A stretch of 64,000 nt of DNA from Gemmatirosa kalamazoonensis (GTDB lineage: Bacteria > Gemmatimonadota > Gemmatimonadetes > Gemmatimonadales > Gemmatimonadaceae), in contig NZ_CP007128.1 of assembly GCF_000522985.1 (NCBI RefSeq), positions 1 through 64,000 of the forward strand. Reading direction: 5' to 3'. The position numbers and the translations under genes were made by a program. Below are positions 33,937 through 50,446 of this stretch, in pieces (the first letter of the stretch is position 1; each line of letters begins with the position of its first letter). The notes below the pieces were generated by a model, which did no database searches, was not told where the DNA came from, and was given only the letters and a program-made list of their open reading frames with translations.

Positions 33937-34785
33937 TCACTGGATCTTTCGGTAGATCTTCTCGGAGGCCACGAGCGGCTCGTAGCAGCCGTCGTACTTC
34001 GAGAAGCGCAGCGACTCCTTGCTCCCCAGCGCGAGGATCCCGAACATCGTGAGGCTGTCGTAGAACAACCCGTGCACCCGCGTCTGCAGCGCCTTGTCGA
34101 AGTAGATGAGCACGTTCCGGCAGAGGACCACGTTGAACTCCGTGAACGAGCCGTCCGTCACGAGGTTGTGCTGCGCGAACACCACGTTGCGCTTCAGCGA
34201 GGCGTCGAACAGCGCGCCGTTGTACCCCGACGTGTAGTACTCCGAGAACGAGCGCCGTCCTCCGGCCCGGATGTAGTTCTCCGTGTACTCCTGCATCCGC
34301 TCCAGGGGAAAGATGCCGTCGCGCGCGCGCCGCAGCACCGTCTCGTTCATGTCGGTCGCGTACACCCGCGCCCGGTCGTAGAGATCCTCCTCGTGGAGGA
34401 GGATGGCCATCGAGTAGACCTCCTCCCCCGTCGAGCACCCGGCGTGCCAGATCCGGATGAACGGGTAGGTGCGCAGGATGGGCACCACCGTCTCCCGGAA
34501 CGTCTGGTAGAACCCCGGGTCGCGGAACATGGCCGTCACCGTGACCGACAGGTCGTCGAGCAGCCGCTCCATGACCTCGGTGTCGTGCAGCACCCGGTCC
34601 TGCAGCGCGCTCACCGTGCTCAGCCCCTCGGCCTGGATGCGCTTCCACACCCGGCGCCGGAGCGACGAGTACGCGTAGCCGCGGAAATCGAAGCCGTAGT
34701 GCCGATGCACGGCCTCGAGCAGCAGCTCGATCTCGATGCGCTCGAGCGCCGGGTCGTAATGGGTGGGAGCCGCCGGTAACGTCAT
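33937..34785 (-). CDS. cheR: CheR-type protein-glutamate methyltransferase, 282 aa
   Basis: The N-terminal helical domain (HYGFDFRGYAYSSLRRRVWKR) is typical of CheR. A SAM fold follows with IWHAGCSTGEEVYSMAILL, the nucleotide site YATDMNETVLRRARDG and the active-site region NVVLCRNVLIYFD. It methylates glutamates on receptors. It is coupled to cheB, but no methyl-accepting chemotaxis protein or CheA lies in the window. ATG 34785 is selected because translation from upstream would include the tandem-repeat hairpin. Confidence 0.93.
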   Translation of the reverse strand: MTLPAAPTHYDPALERIEIELLLEAVHRHYGFDFRGYAYSSLRRRVWKRIQAEGLSTVSALQDRVLHDTEVMERLLDDLSVTVTAMFRDPGFYQTFRETVVPILRTYPFIRIWHAGCSTGEEVYSMAILLHEEDLYDRARVYATDMNETVLRRARDGIFPLERMQEYTENYIRAGGRRSFSEYYTSGYNGALFDASLKRNVVFAQHNLVTDGSFTEFNVVLCRNVLIYFDKALQTRVHGLFYDSLTMFGILALGSKESLRFSKYDGCYEPLVASEKIYRKIQ

Positions 34786-34791
34786 GCGGTT

Positions 34792-34873
34792 CCTCCACGC
34801 TCCACGCTCCACGCTCCACGCTCACTCCGCGCCGGCGACTGGCCGAGCGTGGAGCGTGGAGCGTGGAGCGTCG
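34792..34873. repeat. Hairpin of tandem CTCCACG 7-mers
   Basis: The left arm (34792-34824) has four units CTCCACG; a 20-bp spacer follows; the right arm (34845-34873) has four inverted GAGCGTG units, nearly perfect. It separates the poly-HAMP kinase stop (34889) from the cheR start (34785) within one transcription direction, so it may punctuate that operon. Confidence 0.88.
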
Positions 34874-34888
34874 CGGGACTCACGAGGT

Positions 34889-41848
<6,960 letters not shown>

Positions 41849-41919
41849 ATGTTTGCCCTCCCGTCGTGCAAGAACGCTGCCAACAGCGTTCTCGACTGTA
41901 GCGAAGCGCGGACGGCTGC

Positions 41920-43092
41920 TTAGCGCTGGTCGGGCACGGTGGCCGCGACGACGTGGATCGGGATGCCGCCGTTCGTCGTGCGCAGCACCTCGTGCCACCG
42001 CAGCCCCACGCGCCGCTCGAGTTGCGCGTCGGCCGAGACGAGCGCCGCCGTCCACCCCTCGCAGCGCTCACGGAGCACCTCGCCGAGTCGCGCGTAGAGC
42101 GCGCCGAGCGTGTCGGTCTCGCCGACGCGCTTGCCGTAGGGCGGGTTCGTCACGACCCAGCCGGGCCTCTCGGGCGGCGCGAGCGCGGAGAGCGGACGTC
42201 GATCGACGTGCACGTCGGCCGCGACGCCCGCGCGCGCCGCATTCTCGGCGGTGGCGCGCACCGCGCCGGCGTCGCGGTCGGACGCGTGAATCGGAGCCGG
42301 CGCCGCCGGCAGCGACTCGGCGTCGGCGCGCGCGAGCAGCGAGCGCCACCGCGCGGGCTCGAAGTCGGGCCATGCCTCGAACGCGAACCGCCGCTGGCGG
42401 CCGGGAGCGATGCGGCGCGCGAGCAGCGCCGCCTCGATCGGGATCGTGCCGGAGCCGCACATCGGGTCGACGAGCGGCGTCGTCGGATCCCAGCGCGCGG
42501 CGAGGAGCGCGGCCGCGGCGAGCGTCTCGCGCAGCGGCGCCTTCGCGAGCGCCTCGCGGTAGCCGCGCCGATGGAGCAGCGCGCCGGAGCTGTCGGCGCT
42601 CACCGTGCAGCGGTCGTGGAACAGCCGCACGACGAACAGCTGCCCGTCGTCGTCCGACTCGTGCTCGTCGTCGTGCGCCGCCTGCCATCCGCCGGCACCG
42701 CCGACGCGGCGCGCGATCGCGTCGGCCACTCGCTCACCGACGGCGTCGGAGTGATAGAGGCGCGACTTGCGGCACGTGACGCGCAGCCGCACCGCGCGCG
42801 CCGGCGCGGTGACGCGCTCCCACGCGACCTTGCGCGCGTGACGCTCGAGCTCGTGGAACGACGTCGCGTGGAACTCGGCCAGCCGCACGACGACGCGGCT
42901 CACGGTGCGGCACCACAGGTTCGCCGCCCACAGCTGCTCCGCGGTCGCGTCGAACGACACGCCGCTCGCGTCGACGTCGCGTGGAACGACGCCGAGCGCG
43001 CGCAGCTCGTCGGCGGCGAGCGGGGCGAGCCCGGGGGCGGTGATCGCGAACGCGTCGTACGTGACATTCCCGGCAGTCGACTGGCTCGGCAT
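41920..43092 (-). CDS. THUMP-domain RNA methyltransferase (RlmL-N/TrmN-like), 390 aa
   Basis: An N-terminal ferredoxin-like and THUMP region (residues 10-165, [35 protein letters not shown]) binds RNA. The SAM domain has [20 protein letters not shown] (motif I) and the catalytic [15 protein letters not shown] (motif IV NPPY). It methylates guanines N2 in rRNA or tRNA (the YcbY/TrmN class); the exact target is not set by sequence. It lies 71 bp upstream of the poly-HAMP kinase and is probably in its transcript, but the pairing may be incidental. Confidence 0.88.
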   Translation of the reverse strand: MPSQSTAGNVTYDAFAITAPGLAPLAADELRALGVVPRDVDASGVSFDATAEQLWAANLWCRTVSRVVVRLAEFHATSFHELERHARKVAWERVTAPARAVRLRVTCRKSRLYHSDAVGERVADAIARRVGGAGGWQAAHDDEHESDDDGQLFVVRLFHDRCTVSADSSGALLHRRGYREALAKAPLRETLAAAALLAARWDPTTPLVDPMCGSGTIPIEAALLARRIAPGRQRRFAFEAWPDFEPARWRSLLARADAESLPAAPAPIHASDRDAGAVRATAENAARAGVAADVHVDRRPLSALAPPERPGWVVTNPPYGKRVGETDTLGALYARLGEVLRERCEGWTAALVSADAQLERRVGLRWHEVLRTTNGGIPIHVVAATVPDQR

Positions 43093-43200
43093 GCGGCGAA
43101 TCTAACCGCGCCCTCGATGCCTCCCGGTCGACCTGCCGTCGAGCGCGGCATGCGCCGTGCGCTCTCGCGGCGCACTCTGTTCCACGATTCTTCACCGACG

Positions 43201-43770
43201 ATGACCGACCCACTCTCCGCGCGCGGCCCCGCGCTCACCGATCCCGAGTCGTGCAACCGCTTCATCGAACGCGTGTTCGGCGGCGACCGCGGGAAGTTCG
43301 ACACGTTCGTGGAGACCGTACGCTCGGCGATCACGCCAGAGGTCGCGGTGATCGTGCGCGGCAGCTCGGTGACCGGGCATCGCGCGAAAGGGGGTCAGCC
43401 GTTCGACGCGGACGGGCCGGGTACGAGCGACGTCGACCTGACGTTCGTCGGCGGCGATATGGTGAAGCTGTACGACTCGTTCCACATCCCCGCCATCCAC
43501 TCGGTGCCGATGGGCGAGGACCACCCCGACGCGGCGCCCGCGCTGAAGCCGCTGCGCGAGAAGCTGTGCGAGCTCGCGGGGCGGCCGGTGAACATCCAGG
43601 CCACGACGGACTTCGTGCAGTACGTGCGCGACGTGACGATGAACCAGCCGTATCTCGTGCTCATCGAGCGGCAGGACGGACAGTCGTTCGAGGGCGGCGC
43701 GCCTGCCGCCGATACCCCGCGCGCGTCTCTGCCGGAGCTCGACTCACTGCCGTTGTTGGGCCCGCCCTGA
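43201..43770 (+). CDS. Minimal nucleotidyltransferase-fold protein, 189 aa
   Basis: The DNA-polymerase-beta-like signature is visible: VIVRGSSVTGHRAKGGQPF, then GTSDVDLTFVGGD, where GSS and DVD form the metal site. A C-terminal helical part follows with LKPLREKLCELAGRPVNIQA and a Pro-rich end. No partner HEPN gene is adjacent, so a classical MNT toxin-antitoxin pair is not evident. It diverges from the methyltransferase (start 43092) with about 108 bp between, and precedes the EEP gene by 3 bp. Confidence 0.7.
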   Translation: MTDPLSARGPALTDPESCNRFIERVFGGDRGKFDTFVETVRSAITPEVAVIVRGSSVTGHRAKGGQPFDADGPGTSDVDLTFVGGDMVKLYDSFHIPAIHSVPMGEDHPDAAPALKPLREKLCELAGRPVNIQATTDFVQYVRDVTMNQPYLVLIERQDGQSFEGGAPAADTPRASLPELDSLPLLGPP

Positions 43771-43773
43771 GCC

Positions 43774-44526
43774 GTGACGCTCCGCCTGCTGAGCTACAAC
43801 ATCCGGTACGGCGGCACCGGCCGCGAGGACGCGCTCGCCGCGGTCATCCGCGACGCGGCGGCGGACGTCGTCGTGCTGCAGGAGGCGACGGATCCGCGCG
43901 TCGTCGCACGCCTGGCCGAGGTGACCCACATGCCGTACTCGGCGTCGCGGCCCGGCTACTCCACCGGCTTCCTGAGCCGCACGCCGCTCGCCGGACACGC
44001 GTGGTACCACCCGCGCGGCGCGCGGCACGCGTTCATCGAGCTCGTGCTGCCGGGCGACGTCGGACGCGTGTACGGGCTGCACCTCAACGCGTGGTTCTCG
44101 AAGTGGAGCGAGCGCCGCCGCGTGCACGAGATCCGCGCGCTGCTGCACTCCATCCGCGAGCATCAGCACGGCTTCCACGTCATCGCCGGCGACTTCAACG
44201 CGCTCGCGCCGGGCGCACCACTGAACGCCGCGAAGCTGCCGCGCTGGATCCAGGCGATGGTGTGGATGAGCGGCCGCGACATCGCGCGCGACACGATCGG
44301 GGTAATGCTCCAGGCGAGCTACGTCGACGCGTACCGCGTGCTGCACCCGCACGACGACGGGTACACGTTCCCCACCTGGGATCCGCACACGCGGTTCGAC
44401 TACCTGTTCACCCCCGAGCGCTACGCGCCACGTCTGCGGCGCTGCGACGTGCTGCTCGACGTCGCGCACGGGAAGGCGGCGTCCGACCACTTCCCGCTGG
44501 TCACCGACCTCGATCTCGACGTCTGA
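43774..44526 (+). CDS. Endonuclease/exonuclease/phosphatase family protein, 250 aa
   Basis: The EEP fold is complete: LRLLSYNIRYGG (Asn), VVVLQEATD (Glu, metal), VIAGDFNALAP (Asp/Asn), FDYLFTP and SDHFPLVTDL (catalytic His). The family includes DNases, sphingomyelinases and inositol phosphatases; lacking a signal peptide it is probably cytoplasmic, and its substrate is unknown. GTG 43774, 3 bp after the nucleotidyltransferase stop, suggests an operon. Its last 26 bp overlap the convergent msrQ 3' end. Confidence 0.85.
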   Translation: MTLRLLSYNIRYGGTGREDALAAVIRDAAADVVVLQEATDPRVVARLAEVTHMPYSASRPGYSTGFLSRTPLAGHAWYHPRGARHAFIELVLPGDVGRVYGLHLNAWFSKWSERRRVHEIRALLHSIREHQHGFHVIAGDFNALAPGAPLNAAKLPRWIQAMVWMSGRDIARDTIGVMLQASYVDAYRVLHPHDDGYTFPTWDPHTRFDYLFTPERYAPRLRRCDVLLDVAHGKAASDHFPLVTDLDLDV

Positions 44527-45241
44527 CGACGGCGCGCCACGCCCGCCACGCGAACAGCACCGCGAACACGAGCGCCCACGCGAGCGGGTCCGACTTGTCC
44601 TTCTTCTGACTCCACCAGAAGTGGACGAGGCCTAACGCGACGACGGCGTACACCGCCGCGTGCAGCCGGTCCCACCGCTTGCCGCCGAGTCGGCGGATCC
44701 ATCCGGTGGTGCTCGTGACGGCGAGCGGCAGGAGCAGCAGCCACGCCGTGAAGCCGACGACGAGATAGGGGCGCTTCACGATCTCGTGCGCCACCTCGCC
44801 GAGGTCGAGCTCGAGGTCGAGCACCGCGTACGTGGTCAGGTGCGTGCACGCGTAGCCGAACGCGAGCAGCCCGAGGATGCGCCGGTAGCGCGCGAGCCAG
44901 TTCCATCCCGTGAGCTGCCGCAGCGGCGTGACGGCGAGCGTCGCGGCGAGGAAGCGGATGGTCCAGTCGCCGGTCGCGTGCTCGAGGCCCTTCACCGGCT
45001 CACGTCCGAGCGTGTGCGGCTCGCCGTTCCACGCCCGCCAGAGCTGCCACGCGAGCCACAGCGCGGGGAGCGCGCCGAGGAGCCACACGACGAGTCGCGC
45101 TCGACGCGTGCCGAGGAAGCTGCCTAACGATCCGGAGCGCACGCGGAGCCGCGGAGGACGCGGAGGACCGCCGCTCCTGCCGTTCTCCGCGCCCTCCGCG
45201 GCTCCGCGTGCGACGTCGACGCTCGGAGAGCGAGCGGTCAC
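44501..45241 (-). CDS. msrQ: MsrQ, heme membrane subunit of methionine sulfoxide reductase, 246 aa
   Basis: Five or six hydrophobic helices (for example RLVVWLLGALPALWLAWQLW, then WTIRFLAATLAVTPLRQL and YLVVGFTAWLLLLPLAVTS) form the ferric-reductase-like bundle of MsrQ, which passes electrons from quinone to MsrP. His residues at TGWNWL-, THLTTY- and RLHAAVYAV-type positions are consistent with heme ligation. GTG 45241 follows the msrP stop directly. The first 33 residues then read through the hairpin at 45138-45212, so GTG 45142 is a second plausible start. It overlaps the convergent EEP gene. Confidence 0.85.
   Translation of the reverse strand: MTARSPSVDVARGAAEGAENGRSGGPPRPPRLRVRSGSLGSFLGTRRARLVVWLLGALPALWLAWQLWRAWNGEPHTLGREPVKGLEHATGDWTIRFLAATLAVTPLRQLTGWNWLARYRRILGLLAFGYACTHLTTYAVLDLELDLGEVAHEIVKRPYLVVGFTAWLLLLPLAVTSTTGWIRRLGGKRWDRLHAAVYAVVALGLVHFWWSQKKDKSDPLAWALVFAVLFAWRAWRAVVRRRDRGR
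45138..45212. repeat. CGCGGAGG-type hairpin within the msrQ 5' end
   Basis: The left arm (45138-45168) and right arm (45184-45212) are inverted, each built from GCGGAGGAC/GCGGAGC-like units, with a spacer of about 15 bp. It lies between msrP and the start of the transmembrane part of msrQ. In frame it is read as an Arg/Gly/Ala/Glu-rich stretch. The same unit family occurs at 52552. Confidence 0.8.
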
Positions 45242-46174
45242 TCAGAAGTTCCGCCGCAGATCCATGCCGGCGTACAGCGACGCGACCTGCGCCGCGTAGC
45301 CGTTGAACGGCAGCGTGGCGCGCCGCCCGAACTCGCCGACGCGGCGCTCCTTCGCCTGCGACCAGCGCGGGTGGTCGACCTCGGGGTTCACGTTCGCGTA
45401 GAACCCGTACTCGTCGGGCGCCGCGACGTTCCAGGTGGTGCTCGGCTGCTTGTCCGTCAGGCGGATCTTCACGATCGACTTCGCGCCCTTGAACCCGTAC
45501 TTCCACGGGATGACGAGGCGGAGCGGCGCGCCGTTCTGGTTCGGCAGCGTCTTGCCGTACATGCCGGTGACGAGGAGCGTGAGCGGGTGCATCGCCTCGT
45601 CCATCCGTAGCGCCTCGACGTAGGGCCACGGGAGCACGCCGCTGCGCTGCCCGGGCATCTGCTTCGGGTCGAACAGCGTGGTGAACTCCACGTACTTCGC
45701 CGACGGCAGCGGCTCGAGCTTGCGCAGCACGTCGGCGAGCGGCACGCCGAGCCACGGGATCACCATCGACCACGCCTCGACGCACCGGTGGCGATAGACA
45801 CGCTCCTGCGGCGCGAGCCCCTTCAGCAGGTCGTCGAACGCCCACGTCGCGGGGCGCTTCACCATCCCCTCGACGGCGACGGACCACGGCCGCGTGCGGA
45901 GCGAGCCCGCGTTCGCCTTCGGGTCCTCCTTGTCGGTGCCGAACTCGTAGTAGTTGTTGTAGCCCGTCGCGTCGTCGTACTTCGTGACCTCGTCGCGCGA
46001 CGCCGGCTGATCCTCGAGCTGCGCGGCGTCGGCCTCGCGCGTGCCGCGATCGCAGCCCAGCAGCGCGCCGGCGCCGATGAACCCCGCGGCGGCGATGAAC
46101 CGCCGGCGGTCGACGTAGAGAGACTCCGGGGTGATCTCGGACGACGGGATGTCGTCGGGGCGCCTGATCAGCAT
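45242..46174 (-). CDS. msrP: MsrP, periplasmic molybdopterin methionine sulfoxide reductase, 310 aa
   Basis: An N-terminal Tat signal ([17 protein letters not shown], twin Arg then hydrophobic core) exports the folded molybdoenzyme. The oxidoreductase domain has the Mo ligand Cys in [15 protein letters not shown] and [15 protein letters not shown], both typical of MsrP. It repairs oxidised methionine in envelope proteins. Length matches the family. Its start (46174) follows the large hairpin at 46216-46355, and its stop directly precedes msrQ, so the pair is a coupled operon. Confidence 0.95.
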   Translation of the reverse strand: MLIRRPDDIPSSEITPESLYVDRRRFIAAAGFIGAGALLGCDRGTREADAAQLEDQPASRDEVTKYDDATGYNNYYEFGTDKEDPKANAGSLRTRPWSVAVEGMVKRPATWAFDDLLKGLAPQERVYRHRCVEAWSMVIPWLGVPLADVLRKLEPLPSAKYVEFTTLFDPKQMPGQRSGVLPWPYVEALRMDEAMHPLTLLVTGMYGKTLPNQNGAPLRLVIPWKYGFKGAKSIVKIRLTDKQPSTTWNVAAPDEYGFYANVNPEVDHPRWSQAKERRVGEFGRRATLPFNGYAAQVASLYAGMDLRRNF

Positions 46175-46215
46175 GACCGAATTCTAACGGGTGGGCGCGG
46201 CGGTGCGCCGTTCAC

Positions 46216-46355
46216 GACTCCACGTACGAATCTCGTGGGGGACTGAAGAAGGACTGAAGAGAGACTGAAGAAGGAGAACTCCAACGGTGTTGTTGGTCCT
46301 TCTTCAGTCCTCCTTCAGTCCTTCTTCAGTCCTCCAGAAACGCGTACGTGGAGTC
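46216..46355. repeat. Large composite hairpin with 11-bp repeats and outer arms
   Basis: Outer inverted arms GACTCCACGTACG (46216-46228) and CGTACGTGGAGTC (46343-46355) enclose an inner pair of tandem-repeat arms. The left is three GACTGAAGAAG-like units from 46241; the right is inverted TCCTTCTTCAG-like units up to 46337. At the centre CCAAC and GTTGG pair around GGTGTT. This 140-bp hairpin fills the gap between the PRC gene stop and msrP. Confidence 0.85.
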
Positions 46356-46365
46356 TAGCCCGGCA

Positions 46366-47499
46366 TCACGGCCGAGCGTCGTCCGCGCGCCGGTAGTGCA
46401 CGTTCCGCTCGATCTCGTCGGCACGGCGCTCCGCCGGCGTCTCGCGGGCGTCGTCCACCCACGGGCGGCGCGAGACGATGCGCTCGTCGCGATCGATGCG
46501 ATCGGCGCGCTCCTCTTCCTCGAGCGTCCCGTAGCTGTGCCGCGGGTAGTTCGGCGAGTCGTAGCGGACGCCGCCGACCGGCGCCTTCTCGTCAACCGTG
46601 GCGCCCTCGTCGATGCGCACGCGGGCATCGAGCTCGCGCGGATCGATCTCGCGCTCGGCGAGCATCGGATCCTCCACCGGCTCGTCGCCGAGCCGCGCGC
46701 CGCGCCGTTCGGCGTCGCGCAGCTCGCGCTCGCGGCGCGCCGCGTCCGCCTCGACGGCGTTCGCGAGCTGCGCATCGCGGTTCACGTCGCGCCGGCCATC
46801 GCGCGGCAGGTCGGCGAGCTCGCGGTTGATCGTCTTCCCCTCGTCGGACACCGCGTGCGCGCCGCCGACGGCGGCCGCGCCCATCGCCGCGCCGCCCGTC
46901 GCGCCGAGCGACGTGGACTCGTCGAGCAGGCGACGCGGCGTGCCGCGCGTGTCGCGCACATCGCGCTCGTCGCGCGGCTCCACGACGTCGCTGTGCAGGT
47001 CACCGCCGCGCGAGCCGAAGCGCAGCTCGTCGTCGCCGCGGCGCAGGCGGTACTCGCGGTCGCGCTCGTAGCCGCGATCGCCGTAGGCGCGCACGTACTC
47101 GTCGTTGAACCGCGACATGTCGGCGTCGCTCAGCGCGCCCTCGCGCGGGAGCGCGGGGAGCGTGTCGGCCGCGCCGAGCTCGCGCGCGTCGACGACGACG
47201 CGCTTCGTGCCGCGGTCGATCCACGCCGCGCGCAGCGGGGCGAGCGTGTGCCGATCGTCGCGCTTCAGGTCGACGTCGAGCATCACGACCTCGCCCGCCT
47301 CGGTGTCGACGAGCAGGTCGTGCACCACCCCGAGCTCGCGCCCCGTCGACGCGAACACCGACCAGCCGCGAATGTCGGGCTCTCCGTCGGCCACCTTCCA
47401 CTTCAGATCCCGCAGCGGGCGCAGCTCGCGCGCGCGGCGCGGGTCGGGCCCGACGTTGGCCTCGTCGCGCAGGCCGCGCGACTCCTCGGCTCGTGCCAT
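46366..47499 (-). CDS. PRC-barrel domain protein with long charged tail, 377 aa
   Basis: The PRC-barrel (residues 25-115: RDLKWKVADGEPDIRGWSVF, then GVVHDLLVDTEAGEVVMLDV) is a small beta-barrel for binding RNA or photosynthetic and ribosome-assembly partners. It is followed by a long Arg/Asp/Glu-rich disordered tail with one glycine-rich hydrophobic spot (GATGGAAMGAAAVGG). The tail is highly charged with repeated ER/DR pairs. It is probably a general stress or surface-associated protein. The 39-residue membrane peptide gene lies 15 bp upstream. Confidence 0.8.
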   Translation of the reverse strand: MARAEESRGLRDEANVGPDPRRARELRPLRDLKWKVADGEPDIRGWSVFASTGRELGVVHDLLVDTEAGEVVMLDVDLKRDDRHTLAPLRAAWIDRGTKRVVVDARELGAADTLPALPREGALSDADMSRFNDEYVRAYGDRGYERDREYRLRRGDDELRFGSRGGDLHSDVVEPRDERDVRDTRGTPRRLLDESTSLGATGGAAMGAAAVGGAHAVSDEGKTINRELADLPRDGRRDVNRDAQLANAVEADAARRERELRDAERRGARLGDEPVEDPMLAEREIDPRELDARVRIDEGATVDEKAPVGGVRYDSPNYPRHSYGTLEEEERADRIDRDERIVSRRPWVDDARETPAERRADEIERNVHYRRADDARP

Positions 47500-47514
47500 G
47501 GCGTCTCCTCCGAT

Positions 47515-47634
47515 TCAGGACGTGCGGTTGTAATACATGAAGTACCAGGCCACGGCCGCGGCCACGATGAGCAGCAGGAGCACCCAGAGCCACGCCAGGC
47601 TCCGCCGCTTCGGTTCGACGCGGATCTCCGCCAT
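47515..47634 (-). CDS. Small single-pass membrane protein, 39 aa
   Basis: ATG 47634 is preceded by GAGAGGGG at good distance. The peptide is a basic head (MAEIRVEPKRRSLAW) then a single hydrophobic helix of about 20 residues (LWVLLLLIVAAAVAWYF) and a short polar end. Arg/Lys before the helix predicts N-in, C-out. It lies 15 bp from the PRC-barrel gene and is probably cotranscribed with it, so it may anchor or modulate that protein. No family name is known to me. Confidence 0.7.
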   Translation of the reverse strand: MAEIRVEPKRRSLAWLWVLLLLIVAAAVAWYFMYYNRTS

Positions 47635-47785
47635 CGGTCCCCTCTCGTTCCGGTGATTGCAACGCTCGGCTCGCCGACGTGCGCCGGCCGCCCTGCCACC
47701 CGAATTGCAAGCCCGCTGCCAGGCGGCCCCACGACGACGCGTCGCGGCGCGGCAGGGCGGCCCGGATCCTGCCCCGGCTGAACCC

Positions 47786-49315
47786 ATGACCTCGACGGAC
47801 GCCCAGACGCCGGGCGGTGGGCTCTCGCGAGAGCTCACCCGCGCGCGCGCCCGAAAGATCCTGGCCGAGCGCTTCGGCTTCGACGACTTCCAGTACCGCC
47901 AGTTCGAGCCGATCCAGGCCGCGCTCCGCGGGCACGACGCGCTCGTCGTGATGCCCACCGGGAGCGGCAAGTCGCTCATCTACCAGTTCCCGGCGCTGAT
48001 CCTCCCTGGCCTAACGGTCGTCGTGAGCCCGCTCATCGCGCTCATGAAGGACCAGCAGGACAAGCTCGTCGCGCAGGGCGTCGACGCGCTCGCCGTGCAC
48101 TCGCACCTGACGACGAAGCAGACGCGCGACACCGAGCGCGCGCTCGCCGAGGGCGGCGGCGACATCCTCTACGTCACGCCGGAGCGGTTCAAGGACCGCG
48201 ACTTCTTCGAGACGCTGCTCTCGCGCACGGTGAGCCTGTTCGTCGTCGACGAGGCGCACTGCGTGAGCCAGTGGGGACACGACTTCCGCCCCGACTACCT
48301 CACGCTCGGCTCCATCGTGCAGCGCCTGGGCCGCCCGCCGGTGCTCGCGCTCACCGCGACCGCCACCGCCGAGGTCCGCGCCGACATCATCCGGCAGCTC
48401 GGCATGCGCGACCCGCACGTGACGATCACCGGCTTCGCGCGCCCGAACCTGCGCTTCGAGGTGAAGCGCACGGTGAACAACGCGGTGAAGGACCAAGCGC
48501 TGTACGACATCATCGAGAGCACGCCCGGCACCGGCGTCATCTACGTGGCGACGATCAAGGAAGCCGAGCGGCTGCACGAGCAGCTCCGCGAGAAGTACTG
48601 GCGACAGCACACGTTCGCGCTCTACCACGGCAAGCTCGCGCCGGCGGAGCGGAAGGCGGCGCAGGACGCCTTCATGAACGACGAGCTGAAGGCGATGGTG
48701 GCGACGAACGCGTTCGGGCTCGGCATCGACAAGCAGGAGATCCGCTTCGTCGCGCACTACCACTTCCCCGGCTCGGTCGAGGCGTACTACCAGGAGGCGG
48801 GCCGCGCGGGACGGGACGGACTGCCGGCGACGTGCACGCTGCTCTACCGCGTGGAGGACCGTCGCATCCAGAGCTACTTCCTCGGCGGCAAGTACCCCGA
48901 GGTCGAGGAGGCGGCGAAGGTCGCGATCGTCCTCGAGTCGTATCCGATGCGCGAGCCGGTGTCCCTCGACGAGCTCGCGGAGCGGAGCGGCGTGCCGCGG
49001 CGCAAGGCGCGCATCGCGCTCATGCTGCTGAAGCGCCACGGCAAGGTGCGCGAGCACCGCGGCATGAAGTGGGAGCGCCTCGGCGATCGCCTCACGCAGG
49101 TGGACCTCAGCGCGGACCTCACCGACTACGAGGAGCGGCGCGCGCGCGACCAGGCGAAGCTGCAGGCGGTGATCGACTTCGCGCAGACGGCGCGGTGCCG
49201 CACGCGGTTCATCCTGGAGTACTTCGGCGAGGACGTGGAGGGCGACTGGCGCTGCGGCAACTGCGATGCGTGCGACGCGCTCACGCAGTGGGAGGTCAAA
49301 CGCCGCACCGCCTGA
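47786..49315 (+). CDS. recQ: RecQ-family ATP-dependent DNA helicase, 509 aa
   Basis: All helicase motifs are visible: [18 protein letters not shown] (motif 0), [13 protein letters not shown] (I), [17 protein letters not shown] (II plus aromatic loop), LALTATAT (III), [12 protein letters not shown] (V) and [12 protein letters not shown] (VI). The zinc-binding Cys set follows ([13 protein letters not shown], then [10 protein letters not shown]). No HRDC domain is present, so this is a short RecQ acting in recombination and repair. ATG 47786 gives the expected N-terminus; the gene diverges from the PRC pair. Confidence 0.93.
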   Translation: MTSTDAQTPGGGLSRELTRARARKILAERFGFDDFQYRQFEPIQAALRGHDALVVMPTGSGKSLIYQFPALILPGLTVVVSPLIALMKDQQDKLVAQGVDALAVHSHLTTKQTRDTERALAEGGGDILYVTPERFKDRDFFETLLSRTVSLFVVDEAHCVSQWGHDFRPDYLTLGSIVQRLGRPPVLALTATATAEVRADIIRQLGMRDPHVTITGFARPNLRFEVKRTVNNAVKDQALYDIIESTPGTGVIYVATIKEAERLHEQLREKYWRQHTFALYHGKLAPAERKAAQDAFMNDELKAMVATNAFGLGIDKQEIRFVAHYHFPGSVEAYYQEAGRAGRDGLPATCTLLYRVEDRRIQSYFLGGKYPEVEEAAKVAIVLESYPMREPVSLDELAERSGVPRRKARIALMLLKRHGKVREHRGMKWERLGDRLTQVDLSADLTDYEERRARDQAKLQAVIDFAQTARCRTRFILEYFGEDVEGDWRCGNCDACDALTQWEVKRRTA

Positions 49316-49351
49316 CCCGAGAGGGTATCGGGCCTCGCTATCATTAGCGCC

Positions 49352-50446
49352 ATGGTCCAGCTCCCTCGGTTTCTCGAACGACGGTACTACGGCAATCCCG
49401 TCGCCGACTGGCTGATCGCGCTCGCGGTCATGGCAGGCGTGTGGGTGGTGCTCGTCCTCGTGCGGCGGCTCGCCATCCGACGCCTCGAGCGGTTCGCCGA
49501 GCGCACCGCGTCGCCGATCGACGACATCGTGCTCGGCGCGCTGCGGCGCACGAGCGTCGCATTCCTGCTCGCCGTCGCGCTGTCGGCGGGACTGCACGCG
49601 GGGCTCGCGCTCTCGCCGAACGTCGAGGCGGTGCTCGACACCGGGATCCGGCTCGCGTTCCTGCTGCAGCTCGCGAGCTGGGGATCCGGTGGCATCACGC
49701 TGTGGGTGCACCGCACCACGAACCGCCGCGCGAAGCAGGACAAGGCGAGCCTGGCGACGCTCAACGTCCTCGGGCTGCTCGCGCGCGGGGCGCTATGGAC
49801 GGTGATCCTGCTGCTCGCGCTGAACGCGTTCGGCATCGACATCACCGCGCTCGTCACGGGACTCGGCATTGCCGGCGTCGCCGTCGCGCTCGCGGTGCAG
49901 AGCATCCTCGGCGACCTGTTCGCGTCGCTGTCGATCGCGCTCGACAAGCCGTTCGTCATCGGCGACGCGATCGCGGTCGACAACTTCAACGGCACGGTCG
50001 AGGACATCGGGCTGAAGACGACGCGGCTGCGCGCGCTCACCGGCGAGACGCTCGTCTTCTCCAACGCGGATCTGCTGAAGTCGCGCATCCGCAACTACCG
50101 CGGCCAGATGGAGCGCCGCGTGACGTTCACGCTCACGCTCGCCGCGGACACGCCCCCCGACCGGCTCGAGCGCGTGCCGGCGCTGGTGCGCGAGATCGTG
50201 ACCGCGGAGGAGAAGGCGCGCTTCGACCGCTCGCACGTGGCGTCCATCGGCAGCGACGCGACGCTCGGCGTGGAGACCGTATACTTCGTGACGACGGGCG
50301 ACTACGGCGTCTACATGGACATGCAGCAGCGCATCTACCTCGCGCTGCTGCGCCGGCTCGCGGTGGAAGGCGTGGCGCTCAACAAGCCGCTGCCGCCGGT
50401 GGTGCTGAGCACAGCGCGTGCAGGGAGCGTGGAGCGGGGAGCGTAG
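49352..50446 (+). CDS. MscS-family small-conductance mechanosensitive channel, 364 aa
   Basis: Four hydrophobic helices (residues 18-190) precede the MscS core. The pore helix GLGIAGVAVALAVQSILGDL is followed by the conserved FASLSIALDKPFVIGDAIAV and GTVEDIGLKTTRLRALTGE. The cytoplasmic vestibule domain has YRGQMERRVTFTLTLA and a C-terminal beta part. It opens under membrane tension to release solutes. The last residues (TARAGSVERGA) and the stop codon come from a tandem-repeat hairpin, so the native C-terminus has been replaced or extended. Confidence 0.92.
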   Translation: MVQLPRFLERRYYGNPVADWLIALAVMAGVWVVLVLVRRLAIRRLERFAERTASPIDDIVLGALRRTSVAFLLAVALSAGLHAGLALSPNVEAVLDTGIRLAFLLQLASWGSGGITLWVHRTTNRRAKQDKASLATLNVLGLLARGALWTVILLLALNAFGIDITALVTGLGIAGVAVALAVQSILGDLFASLSIALDKPFVIGDAIAVDNFNGTVEDIGLKTTRLRALTGETLVFSNADLLKSRIRNYRGQMERRVTFTLTLAADTPPDRLERVPALVREIVTAEEKARFDRSHVASIGSDATLGVETVYFVTTGDYGVYMDMQQRIYLALLRRLAVEGVALNKPLPPVVLSTARAGSVERGA

